NCBI GenBank assembly: GCA_038231495.1
Contig: JBBRLG010000074.1
Location: 1 to 18,240, forward strand
Length of the DNA stretch: 18,240 nt
Direction of reading: 5' to 3'
Origin: JBBRLG01 sp038231495
Lineage (GTDB): Bacteria > Planctomycetota > Planctomycetia > Gemmatales > Gemmataceae
Shown in pieces: positions 7,001 through 13,207 of this stretch. The translations under genes and the position numbers were made by a program. Each line of letters opens with the position of its first letter. Within the stretch, counting starts at the first letter, position 1. The notes under the pieces are model-generated. The model was not told where the DNA came from, did not search any database, and saw nothing but the letters and a program-made list of their open reading frames with translations.

Positions 7001-8452
7001 CGGACTGACGCCGACAAGGTGGCGATGCAAAAATTGCTGCTCGAACGGAACGAGGCGCGCGACCAGGTGGCCGCGGCCGCGGCCCGTACCAAGGAGCAGT
7101 TGGCCGACCGCTGGCAGCCGCAGGAAATGCTGTCGTTCTGGCTGCCGTTGTTGGAGGACCGCACGCAAAAAGACCTACCGGCCAAGGCGGTGCAGGACGT
7201 GGACCGTGTGACCAAGGACACCACGGCGACACCGGCCCAGAAGGCCCACGCCGAAGTGATTAAAGGCTTGATCCTCCGCAACCAGGAGAAGTTCGGCGAA
7301 GCCAAGGCCGCGCTTGTGAAGGCGAAGGCGTCGCTGGCACCGGAGGACAAGACTTGGCAGACCGCGGCGGACGCCGCGCTGAAGGAAGTGGCCAACCCCG
7401 GCACTGCCTATATCGCCAGGGCGGACACACTGCAAAGGCAGGGCAAGTACGACGAAGCGGTTGGTGCCCTGACCCACGCGGTCGAGCTGGTGCCGCAGGA
7501 CAAGGGCAACCTTTTGGCGAAGCGCAGCCTGGTGCAACTGGAAGCGGCGCGGGCGAAGGCGTCGGGCCGGTTGACCGCCAACGAGCCGCTGGTCGTGGCC
7601 GCCCAGAAGGACGCGAAAGCCGCGGCCGACGCCGCCGCGCCGCTGGGTTATTACGCGGCCGGCCGGGTCGCCGAGGAACTCGGCCAGTACGACGCGGCGG
7701 TGCAAAGCTATCGGCAAGCGGTCGCGGCCCACCCGGACCTGGCTGGCGACGGCAGCCTGTTCCGGATCGCGCTGGCCCGCGCTTTGTTGCTAACCCGACC
7801 AGACCGCCCGGCCCCGAAGGTGGGTCGTCTGGACGGCGTTGAAGGGGAAATGTCGCCGGAGATGGTAGCCATCTTCCTGGCCTTCACCGTGCAGCCGCCG
7901 CTGGGGCAGCCGGCCTCCGTCGAGGAGGCGGTCAAGCTGGCGGACGAAATCCTCAAGCTGGACAAGTCGAAAGTCCCCTACGAGGTCCGCGCCCAGGCGT
8001 TCGCCGTCAAGAACCTGTGGACCGAAGCGGTGCGGACCTACGCGGAGGGTTTACGCTCGAACCTCGACCGCGCGCACGCCGACGAGTTGATGTACCTCAT
8101 CGACAACCATCCGAAGTTGAAGGGGCCGGACAGCGAGCGGATCGCCAACCCGCTGATGGCCGAGGCTCACTACGGGGCGGGCATCCGCCAGTACTTCAAC
8201 AAGCACTACGACGAAGCCGAAAAGGAGTTCGCCGCCGCGGTCCGGAACGAGAGCCAGGACGCCCGCTATCACTACTACCTCGGCCTGTCGCGGCTGGCCC
8301 AGGACAAGGACGAGGCTTACGAAGACTTCGCCCAGGGCGCGCTCCTGGAAGCGAAGAATCGTCCGGCACGGGCGGCGGTCAGTGCGGCCCTGGAACGGGT
8401 CCAGGGACCGGTACGGACCGTCATCAACGAGGCGCGGGAGAAGAGCCGCTAG
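4016..8452 (+). CDS. Giant single-pass membrane protein: acidic motif-array N-terminus, coiled coil and TPR C-terminus
   Basis: The protein has 1478 aa; ATG 4016 has GGAG seven bases upstream. Residues 1-520 are acidic, Pro/Gly/Ser-rich and probably disordered. They carry a recurring [SN][GS][VIL]x[LF] motif (SGVDL 137, SGVTL 278, SGVNL 298, SGVDL 340, SSVNL 411, SGLDF 448) and one aromatic block, SGISVIEWAALVE, at 80-92. The basic stretch KSGKKQRARSG precedes a membrane span at about 525-548, which suggests the N-terminus is cytoplasmic and residues 550-1478 extracytoplasmic. Residues 855-935 contain two related ~40-residue units inside a predicted coiled coil. Canonical TPR units are visible near 1128-1161 (GKYDEAVGALTHAVELVP), 1208-1241 and 1383-1416. 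TPRs scaffold protein complexes, but no enzyme domain is visible. The gene stands alone between two hairpins. The architecture is well supported; the function is unknown. Confidence 0.9.
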   Translation: MDPKHEPSQGPSPDDPNRHPHADTHGHEPHAPGQPVPPTGGHGTHLTDPTLKPPEVIDSLVDLGVPGDANIGDANVAPTSGISVIEWAALVEDDPPADAGAAAQIDAPSDADWLKETFSPHVSAADEPVVLEHYVDSGVDLLDAGHAPTDRTPSAVSPGDHHPDDDEPTLIPGSASNIDLDEPDELDDDMEIVRGAFTVESADSKDKMKVPIPELVEVEELELANSGEVQLGAALPDIHDPFATVAPKPEGVESGVINASLGDAPLDLGSPSGISDVSGVTLMGDVGGPHDAMGSGISGVNLVDEAFISDDLASAMLAGGEGSPEDSHFGRDLIAEEVESGVDLRHPVMDVVDEEWEAEAGQAAAVEGDPLQAGTVESAVIDAQLVEDLINEEGGDTVGLGESPKRHGTGSSVNLSGPAPKKKHAGAKGEVDTGDIELGAASGHLLNSGLDFSNDPGIESPKSGRKLAKSAVDADEIDFGSDDDINLPAQSAPVSGAGDSDVLAEVDSAPGEKSGKKQRARSGVGGWLGGGLLGAVVATGACAAAWYLGVIPGTEVKPATRPSTVTPQAVTFETKLAHLRNGDFDKAEEAGIERIDEANPEQLAARGEYRWLSYLKKQRVAGAQPKVGDEEVKQALEDLDKVTKDVAAKPEVVADALLWKGNIQEMTNNKPEARNTYLSATSQFAADPVLKRRFDAARIRLDLQTANPGGVGQLPADERERVVLVTLLLHMLQGDPIPVSPKADATEAGYDFWEAVELARKQNFAEALKKLQSARDLHDKRRFAQLRKSQNPTSDPTEEIFLRTCDELKIYWTMQARLRDGKYLDLTAHTDPDKALVALLAAAAGNSKWAEAVGAKLVEAKVIADPKDVEKGIDQLLVDRKTAEAESARVAKLGDELVKAKVIDKPEDLDQGVTKMLTERTKSAKEVADLKATVETAKTDAKKLQDLAAAAETKLKMADAIKKAIKTELVDATYLDANAGDDKLVPAVKNVVKVARTDADKVAMQKLLLERNEARDQVAAAAARTKEQLADRWQPQEMLSFWLPLLEDRTQKDLPAKAVQDVDRVTKDTTATPAQKAHAEVIKGLILRNQEKFGEAKAALVKAKASLAPEDKTWQTAADAALKEVANPGTAYIARADTLQRQGKYDEAVGALTHAVELVPQDKGNLLAKRSLVQLEAARAKASGRLTANEPLVVAAQKDAKAAADAAAPLGYYAAGRVAEELGQYDAAVQSYRQAVAAHPDLAGDGSLFRIALARALLLTRPDRPAPKVGRLDGVEGEMSPEMVAIFLAFTVQPPLGQPASVEEAVKLADEILKLDKSKVPYEVRAQAFAVKNLWTEAVRTYAEGLRSNLDRAHADELMYLIDNHPKLKGPDSERIANPLMAEAHYGAGIRQYFNKHYDEAEKEFAAAVRNESQDARYHYYLGLSRLAQDKDEAYEDFAQGALLEAKNRPARAAVSAALERVQGPVRTVINEAREKSR

Positions 8453-8472
8453 GGTTGACTGCCGTTAGAGAC

Positions 8473-8519
8473 TGCCGCTTGCGGCGGAGCGCTCTCCGAG
8501 CGCTCCGCCGCAAGCGGCA
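8473..8519. repeat. Perfect 22-bp hairpin after the giant TPR gene (family B)
   Basis: TGCCGCTTGCGGCGGAGCGC (8473-8492) plus TC pairs perfectly with 8498-8519 across a 3-base loop (TCC). It lies 20 bases after the TPR stop codon. It shares the TGCCGCTTGCGGC base with the 3744 hairpin, but the apical arms differ. It may serve as a transcription end, although no T-run follows. Confidence 0.8.
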
Positions 8520-8560
8520 ATTCATTTCCGGAACGTGTGAAATCCCCCTCGTATTGCTAT

Positions 8561-8566
8561 CATAAT
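8561..8566 (+). promoter_or_regulatory. Possible -10 box (CATAAT) before the jelly-roll operon
   Basis: CATAAT sits in a locally AT-rich patch and matches the -10 consensus at five of six bases. No good -35 is found 16-18 bases upstream. It is the only plausible promoter between the 8473 hairpin and the short ORF at 8632. Confidence 0.3.
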
Positions 8567-8631
8567 GAACACCAGACCCCGCGAACGGAACCCGCGCCGA
8601 CCGACCGCCCCCGGCTGAGAAAGTGGAGTTG

Positions 8632-8682
8632 ATGACTCGCGTATTGCTCTGCGCCAACGGCCACCAGTTGCCGGGGGCGTGA
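8632..8682 (+). CDS. Possible 16-residue leader peptide overlapping the next gene
   Basis: ATG 8632 opens a 16-codon frame (MTRVLLCANGHQLPGA) ending in TGA at 8680-8682. The stop overlaps a GTG (8679) and lies two bases before ATG 8685 of the next gene, an arrangement typical of translational coupling. AAGTGGAG lies three bases upstream of the ATG, which is close for a ribosome binding site. The CxNGH pattern resembles the start of zinc-ribbon or FHA-type proteins, so it might be a relic of a longer N-terminus. Its short length makes chance occurrence quite possible. Confidence 0.3.
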   Translation: MTRVLLCANGHQLPGA

Positions 8683-8684
8683 CC

Positions 8685-9422
8685 ATGTACCCGCACCGCA
8701 TCCGCCTGCGTGGCCCCTGGGAATGTGAGCCGCTTGCCCGCGCCGCCGGCGATCCGCGTCCGGTGCCGCCGCCGTGCCGCATGGCCATGCCGTGCCGGTG
8801 GGGTGCGGGGGGATTGGCGGAGTTTAGCGGTCGCGTAAGGTTTTTGCGGCGGTTCGGCTATCCCGGCCGCATCGACGCCCACGAGCGCGTCTGGCTGACG
8901 ATTGGCCCCGCCTCGGACCGGGTAGCTGTTACGCTCAACGGCGTTTACCTGGGTGAGCAAGACGGCGGCGGCTGTGAGTTTGACGTGACGGCATTGCTGC
9001 GCGACCGCAACGAGTTGGCGGTCGTGGTCGAGGGCGGCGCGGACGGCGGCCTTTGGGGCGAGGTCGCGCTGGAAGTGCGCTGCACCGCTTTTTTGCGCAA
9101 CGTCCAGTGCGGGGCCGCGGTTGACGGCTCGGGCCTGGTTCTGGTCCACGCGGACGGCGAGCTAGTTGGGACCGCGGCGGAGGTACTCGAACTGTACCTG
9201 CTGCTCGACCGCTCCACGGTGGCGTACGCCGCGCTACCGGCACCGGTTACGCGACAGACGTTTCGGTTGGTTTCCGAAGCCCTGTCGCCGGAGCGTTTGC
9301 GCTTCGGCGGCGAAGGAGATGCAACGCACCTGGTTCGAGTCGATCTCGTCCGGGCGGCGACGGTGTGGTACACCTGGGAACACGCATTGACGGGGGAGCC
9401 GCCGCCCGACCGGCGGGCATGA
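8685..9422 (+). CDS. Glycoside-hydrolase-2-type jelly-roll (galactose-binding-like) domain protein without catalytic domain
   Basis: In this 245-aa protein, residues 48-118 follow the N-terminal beta-sandwich pattern of GH2 enzymes: FSGRVRFLRRF, then VWLTIGPASDRVAVTLNGVY, LGEQDGGGCEFDVTALL and NELAVVVEG. The TIM-barrel with its catalytic glutamates is absent. Residues 130-235 form a second probable beta-rich region that I cannot assign. ATG 8685 has GGGGG seven bases upstream; GTG 8679 in the same frame adds only two residues. No signal peptide is evident, so a cytoplasmic location is likely. A second gene starts 9 bases after the stop, so the two are probably an operon. It could be a carbohydrate-binding or structural protein. 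The domain call is moderately confident; the role is unknown. Confidence 0.78.
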   Translation: MYPHRIRLRGPWECEPLARAAGDPRPVPPPCRMAMPCRWGAGGLAEFSGRVRFLRRFGYPGRIDAHERVWLTIGPASDRVAVTLNGVYLGEQDGGGCEFDVTALLRDRNELAVVVEGGADGGLWGEVALEVRCTAFLRNVQCGAAVDGSGLVLVHADGELVGTAAEVLELYLLLDRSTVAYAALPAPVTRQTFRLVSEALSPERLRFGGEGDATHLVRVDLVRAATVWYTWEHALTGEPPPDRRA

Positions 9423-9431
9423 AAGAGACGC

Positions 9432-9875
9432 ATGGAAATCTTCGCGCTAAAGCTGGCCGTTTCCGAGGAGGGCTTCAACGCCCTGCTCACCGAGTATTTG
9501 CCGGAGGACGCCGCGGTCGAGAACCTGCGCGTCCGCATCGCGCCGGAGGGCGTCCACGTCCTGGGCGACTACCCGACGGTGTTCGGCAAGGTGCCGTTCG
9601 AGACCCATTGGGAAATGCGGGTCGTCACCGGTCAGGTTTACGCCCGGCTGTTGGCGCTCAAGGTGTCGGGCGTTCCGGGCAACCTGTTCCGCAAGATGGT
9701 GCTCGACCTGATCCAGGAGGTGCTGGAAGGCGAGCCGGGCGTCGTTTTGGACCAGGAGACGTTGCGCATCGACGTGGAGAAAGTGGCGGCGTCGAAGCAC
9801 GTTGCGTTGATCTGCCACTTGCGCGAAATCCGCTGCGAGACGGGCCGATTGATGGTGGAAGCGGGGCGCGATTAG
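9432..9875 (+). CDS. Conserved-type hypothetical protein, 147 aa
   Basis: This small soluble protein has no signal peptide or membrane span. Its N-terminal half reads as alternating beta strands (LRVRIAPEGVHVLGDYPTVF, then ETHWEMRV and YARLLALKVSGVP), followed by an amphipathic helix (FRKMVLDLIQEVLEG) and a beta-rich end. The strand-rich opening, where VRIAPEGVHV is followed by a long strand and a helix, faintly recalls lipid-binding DUF2993/LmeA-like or BPI-type folds, but no diagnostic motif is present and I would not assign it. ATG 9432 is preceded by AAAGAGAC. It starts 9 bases after the jelly-roll gene, which implies co-transcription and perhaps a joint role. The stop is 37 bases from the stop of the convergent gene. 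Confidence 0.8.
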   Translation: MEIFALKLAVSEEGFNALLTEYLPEDAAVENLRVRIAPEGVHVLGDYPTVFGKVPFETHWEMRVVTGQVYARLLALKVSGVPGNLFRKMVLDLIQEVLEGEPGVVLDQETLRIDVEKVAASKHVALICHLREIRCETGRLMVEAGRD

Positions 9876-9912
9876 CGGCTGGCGGCTGAGCGCTGACCCG
9901 CGCAACGCTTTG

Positions 9913-11844
9913 CTATTTCTTGCCAGGCAGCTTCACGTCCTTGACCTCCGCCTCGGCTTGCTCCTGGAGCTGCTCCGGCTTGTTCGGGTCGCGCAGGATC
10001 AACCGTGGCTGCGCGAGCCGGCGCAGCTCGGCGAAATAGATCGGTATCTCGATCCGGATTTTGCGCTCCATCACCTCACGCTCCAACTCGGGCCGGCGGT
10101 CGGCGAAGCTGATCGAGGCGTCCGGCGGGATGTGGCGGTCGCATTTCAACACCACCACCCCGTTGGGGGTGCCGAACAACTCGCTCACCTCGCCCGGCTG
10201 CAGGCCGAACGCCTTCTTTTCCAGGTCCGCGTCACCCGTGGTGTGGCGGCTGATGACCGTCCTGCCGCCCTTCAGCGCCAGCGACGGGCTTTGCTGCGCC
10301 CGCGCGGCCTGGTCGAACTCCTTATCGTCGTCGCGGATTTTCGCGTAGTTCTGCATCGCCTGCTTCATGCCGTCCTGCGGCCAGAGGATCATTCGGCACT
10401 CGACCATTTCGCCGTGGTGGGCGTCGAACGCCATGCGCAAGTCTTCCTCGGTAACCTTGACGCGCTCGCGGCACAGCTTGGCCAGCATGAGCCGCGGCCG
10501 TACCAAGTCTTCGCGCCACTGATAGGTCGTCGTCCGGTTCGGCTTGAGTACCTCTTCGACGAACTTCGTCTCGTCCATTTGCCGTCGGCTACAGTCGTCG
10601 GCGCAGCCCGCCTCAACCTCGTCGTCGTTTACCGTGATGTTTAGCGCCCGGCAGGCTTCCTCGATGATGCGTTTGTGGACCAGCAACTCCACCTGCTCGC
10701 CACCGAAGCGCGTGATGAGGAATTCGCCCAATTCCTGCCGCGTCACCGGAATCGTGCCGTGGATCGTGGCGACGACCGTTCCGGGCGCACGGCCGGCTTT
10801 GGCCGCGATCTTGGTTTCCGCCAGGTCCAGCGTGGCGGCCGGCTTCTCCAGGAAGCATTGCGGATCGGCGTCCTTCCGCAGCGTGGCCTTGATCGTCTTG
10901 ATTTCCTTTTGGACCTTGGTCTCCAGGATTTCGTCCTTGATCGTGGCCTTCACCTTGTCCAGCGTCGCCGTCTTGTCGGCGGGGATGCGGCCTTCGCAGC
11001 GGATGGCGATGCAACCGTCGGGCACCTTGACCAGCGGACTGACCGCGCCGGGCTGGAGGGCGAAAGCCGCTGTTTCAAGGTCTTTATTGTCCATGTTGTG
11101 CCGGCCGAAGGCTGCGATCTTGCCGGCGGTCGAGGCCAGGGCGCTCGTGTGCTGGTGCTTGGCCACGTCGAGAAACGTCTGCTCGTCGTGGATGCGCGGG
11201 TAGTCCGCCTGGGCCTCCTTCTCGTCGGCCCAGTGAATGACCCGGCAATCGACCTTCTCGCCGAAGCGGGCCTCGAAGCCGTCGCGGATGTCTTCTTCCG
11301 TGACCGTCACCCGGTCGCGGCACAGCTTCGCCAGGAGCAAATCCTGGCGGAGGACGTCTTCCTTCCACTCGACGAGGTTCTTGTTGGCCCGCCGCAGGAA
11401 CTCCTTGACAAAGCGGATGCGGTCGATGTTGATGCCTTTGAGGTCTTCCGCGAACCGTTGCTCGATTTCGCCGGCATCGACGGTAATTTTGCGCTCGCGG
11501 CACGCCTTGTCGATGATGCGGTTGTTGACGCATGTTTCGAGCTTGGCGACGCCGAAGCGGGCGATGAGGTAATCCCCCAACTCCTCGCGGGTGACGACGG
11601 CGTGTTCGTTGAAGCTGGCGACGATGGCGGCGGTGTATTCGGTGGCGGAGCCGGGGGGCGGGGTCGGTTGGGGCGTTTGCGCCCGAACCCCGGCGGCCGG
11701 GTTGACAGGCTGTGCGGCGGCGGGGGCCAGCCACAGCGTCCGGGCAGCGCAGACGCCCGCGACGGCAATGCCCAGGCCGCCCGTTGCCAGGAGTGCCCGC
11801 CGCCACTTCGATGCCCTGGTTTCCTGCGAATTTCGGCTTGCCAT
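9913..11844 (-). CDS. Membrane-anchored, internally duplicated SurA/parvulin-like protein
   Basis: In this 643-aa protein a signal anchor lies at residues 15-36 (RRALLATGGLGIAVAGVCAA), followed by a Pro-rich linker. Two halves repeat each other: 84-129 and 367-412 (VTREELGDYLIARFG versus VTRQELGEFLITRFG) are identical at 24 of 46 positions. Each half has a SurA-N-like helical part, an AKLCR...VTEED element (residues 172 and 455) and a PpiC-like end (LQPGAVSPLVKVPDGCIAIR versus LQPGEVSELFGTPNGVVVLK). Parvulin-family proteins assist folding of exported proteins. Whether these domains keep isomerase activity cannot be told. Four cysteines are conserved between the halves at offsets of 283-285. 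ATG 11844 is preceded by GGAGG nine bases upstream; the frame is open to 11982, but that extension has no ribosome site. The protein is presumably anchored facing the periplasm. Confidence 0.88.
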   Translation of the reverse strand: MASRNSQETRASKWRRALLATGGLGIAVAGVCAARTLWLAPAAAQPVNPAAGVRAQTPQPTPPPGSATEYTAAIVASFNEHAVVTREELGDYLIARFGVAKLETCVNNRIIDKACRERKITVDAGEIEQRFAEDLKGINIDRIRFVKEFLRRANKNLVEWKEDVLRQDLLLAKLCRDRVTVTEEDIRDGFEARFGEKVDCRVIHWADEKEAQADYPRIHDEQTFLDVAKHQHTSALASTAGKIAAFGRHNMDNKDLETAAFALQPGAVSPLVKVPDGCIAIRCEGRIPADKTATLDKVKATIKDEILETKVQKEIKTIKATLRKDADPQCFLEKPAATLDLAETKIAAKAGRAPGTVVATIHGTIPVTRQELGEFLITRFGGEQVELLVHKRIIEEACRALNITVNDDEVEAGCADDCSRRQMDETKFVEEVLKPNRTTTYQWREDLVRPRLMLAKLCRERVKVTEEDLRMAFDAHHGEMVECRMILWPQDGMKQAMQNYAKIRDDDKEFDQAARAQQSPSLALKGGRTVISRHTTGDADLEKKAFGLQPGEVSELFGTPNGVVVLKCDRHIPPDASISFADRRPELEREVMERKIRIEIPIYFAELRRLAQPRLILRDPNKPEQLQEQAEAEVKDVKLPGKK

Positions 11845-11904
11845 AACGTCTCGCCTCCGTGTGCCGTCGGCGGCCCTGCCCGTTCGGGCCATGCCGGACG
11901 CACG

Positions 11905-11933
11905 CTCATAGCGAGTCGGCGACTTCTTCGCAA
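11905..11933 (-). promoter_or_regulatory. Candidate promoter of the SurA-like gene
   Basis: On the minus strand TTGCGA (11933-11928) is followed after 17 bases by TATGAG (11910-11905). Each box matches consensus at four of six positions. Transcription would start near 11898, giving a leader of about 55 bases. Confidence 0.3.
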
Positions 11934-12025
11934 GAGCGGGTGTCGGTCGTTTCGTCTTGACGCCACGGACTAATTCCAGCACCTTAACGGAGGCAAGGGG
12001 CCGGTCCCGGAACGGAGATCACGCG

Positions 12026-12286
12026 ATGGCGGACTTCTCACCTTATCAGCAAAAAATCATCAAGCGCTACTACAACAACCAGGAAGCCATCAAGGGCCAG
12101 CGGTTGGCGGAGTTGGTAACTGAGTTGTACCTCAGCACCGGCAAAAAGCGCGAACGCACCTGGGTGCAGATCGTCGACGCCCTGGAGAAATTGGGGGTGC
12201 CGCCGGTGCGGATCGAACACCTGCGCAAGCAGGACAACCCGGCACTCGTCGCGGAGATCGTTACGGAGTTGCAGAAGAAGGGGTGA
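12026..12286 (+). CDS. Small conserved-type protein, 86 aa (MADFSPYQQKIIKRYYNN start)
   Basis: The protein is highly charged and predicted all-helical. It opens with FSPYQQKIIKRYYNNQEAI, continues with QRLAELVTELYLSTGKK and WVQIVDALEKLGVPP, and ends in a Lys-rich tail. I recall similar small proteins in planctomycetes and some other bacteria, but know no function. The absence of Cys, signal peptide and membrane span points to a cytosolic protein; the Lys/Arg and Tyr content would allow nucleic-acid binding, which is conjecture. ATG 12026 has GGAG eight bases upstream. The frame extends upstream to 11957 without a ribosome site, so the shorter start is preferred. It is divergent from the SurA-like gene and convergent with the zinc-ribbon gene. 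Confidence 0.88.
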   Translation: MADFSPYQQKIIKRYYNNQEAIKGQRLAELVTELYLSTGKKRERTWVQIVDALEKLGVPPVRIEHLRKQDNPALVAEIVTELQKKG

Positions 12287-12302
12287 AAAAAGGGGGGGCG
12301 GG

Positions 12303-12324
12303 CGGAGGGCGTGTTCGCCCTCCG
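12303..12324. terminator. Hairpin between convergent genes
   Basis: CGGAGGGCG (12303-12311) pairs perfectly with CGCCCTCCG (12316-12324) around a TGTT tetraloop, 17 bases after the stop of the 86-aa gene. It is nested within a looser pairing of flanking GGCGGGCGG and CCGCCCGCC tracts. No T-run follows on either side, so intrinsic termination is uncertain, but the position fits a bidirectional terminator. Confidence 0.4.
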
Positions 12325-12369
12325 GTGGGGTCCGACACCGGGACGTCACCGCCCCGCCCGCCGCCTGGC

Positions 12370-12627
12370 TCACCAGCTGCCGAGCACTTCCATCGTGAGT
12401 TGACCGAGGCTCTGTTCCGACACCGAGACGGGTTCGCCGCACTCCGAGCAGCGGATCTCGCCGGCGGCGAACAGGGTCGAAAAGATCATGTCCTCGAAGG
12501 TCTCGCCGTCGCCCAGCGCGTACCAGGGGCCTTCGTCCGCCATGCGGTCCAGGACTTCCGCCGCCGGGGCGTCCGGCGACGCCGAGAAGCAGCACGAGCA
12601 GTGGGGGCAATAGAGTTCAACCTGCAT
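12370..12627 (-). CDS. Small two-knuckle zinc-ribbon protein, 85 aa
   Basis: MQVELYCPHCSCCFSASPDA gives an N-terminal CPHC knuckle (Cys7, Cys10). CSECGEPV near residues 60-67 gives the second CxxC pair, so a four-cysteine zinc site is likely; two more cysteines (12, 13) lie beside the first knuckle. Between them a helical segment with EVLDRMADEGPWYALGDGET separates the knuckles. No signal peptide or catalytic motif is seen. The start is secure: AGGAGG lies seven bases before ATG 12627. A perfect TTGACA occurs on the same strand at 12709-12704, but no matching -10 is evident at normal spacing. Proteins of this layout occur as short hypotheticals in planctomycetes, by my recollection. The function is unknown; a regulator or adaptor is possible. 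Confidence 0.88.
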   Translation of the reverse strand: MQVELYCPHCSCCFSASPDAPAAEVLDRMADEGPWYALGDGETFEDMIFSTLFAAGEIRCSECGEPVSVSEQSLGQLTMEVLGSW

Positions 12628-12823
12628 GGCTTAACCTCCTGATTGGCAGATGGGAGTCGTTTACGCCCAGACCTAGAAGCAACCGGGATACCAATTGAAA
12701 TCCTGTCAAGAGGTATTTTTTCCGGCGCGCACTCATCCCCTGTTCCCGGTAGGGTTTGGAGTGATTTGACAATCCCCAAATTCCATTCGCCGCCGACCGC
12801 GTGGCCGCGCCCGCCTCACGTTT

Positions 12824-12852
12824 TTGCAAGAAGCGCGTCCCGGAATTACAAT
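12824..12852 (+). promoter_or_regulatory. Promoter-like sequence reading into tandem hairpins
   Basis: TTGCAA (12824-12829) is followed by exactly 17 bases and then TACAAT (12847-12852). Transcription would begin near 12859. There is no gene directly downstream, only the hairpins at 12951-13103, and then the adaptor gene 420 bases on. It could be a distal operon promoter or that of a small RNA. Confidence 0.4.
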
Positions 12853-12950
12853 TCGCAATCTTTTTGCAACCGCGCGCCGGCAGATTAGGCAAGGTTTATA
12901 CTGCCCGCGGTCCAATGTGACGCAAACGCCCGTAACCACAAGCGGGACGA

Positions 12951-13023
12951 CCGTAGCCGCAAGCGGCCCGCTTGCTGGCTGAACCCGCGCAGCAGCCAGC
13001 AAGCGAGCCGCTTGCGGCTACGG
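12951..13023. repeat. Long hairpin 1 (family B core, 31-bp stem)
   Basis: The left arm 12951-12981 (starting CCGTAGCCGCAAGCGGCCCG) pairs with the right arm 12993-13023 around an 11-base loop, with one mismatch in 31 positions. It contains GCCGCAAGCGGC on both arms, the same core as the hairpins at 3744 and 8473. Confidence 0.85.
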
Positions 13024-13033
13024 TCGGCCCGCT

Positions 13034-13103
13034 CGTAGCCACAAGCGGCCCGCTTGTGGGCTGAAGCCGCGCAGAAGCCAGCAAGCGAGCCGCTTGCGGC
13101 TAC
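13034..13103. repeat. Long hairpin 2, tandem copy at an 82-base period
   Basis: The left arm starts CGTAGCCACAAGCGG and the right arm ends GAGCCGCTTGCGGCTACG. It repeats hairpin 1 at a constant 82-base offset, with a well-conserved right arm and a diverged left arm that leaves several mismatches in the stem. A fragment of a further left arm (CGTAACCACAAGCGGGA) lies at 12931-12947. Confidence 0.8.
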
Positions 13104-13182
13104 GGGTCGCTTACGCTCCCGGCTCGCCAAATCGACTGAGGCTCGCCAAGAACCGGATGCTTCGTCAGCCGTCCATAACGAT

Positions 13183-13196
13183 ACTGACCAGTCAGT
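13183..13196. promoter_or_regulatory. 14-bp palindrome, candidate TetR-family operator
   Basis: ACTGACCAGTCAGT has perfect 6-bp arms around CA. It ends 11 bases upstream of the -35 box of the efflux operon promoter. Short palindromes of this size and placement are typical TetR/AcrR operators upstream of RND pumps. No regulator gene is present in the window. Confidence 0.45.
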
Positions 13197-13207
13197 TCCA
13201 TTTCTCC

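Noticed and set aside
9910..11973. Plus-strand open frames antisense to the SurA-like gene (244 and 432 codons)
   Set aside because: The minus-strand frame has a signal anchor, an internal duplication and a good ribosome site; the opposite frames have none of these.
12931..13110. Possible CRISPR array in the tandem 82-base repeats
   Set aside because: There are only two full units, each a long palindrome without unique spacers, and no cas genes are nearby.
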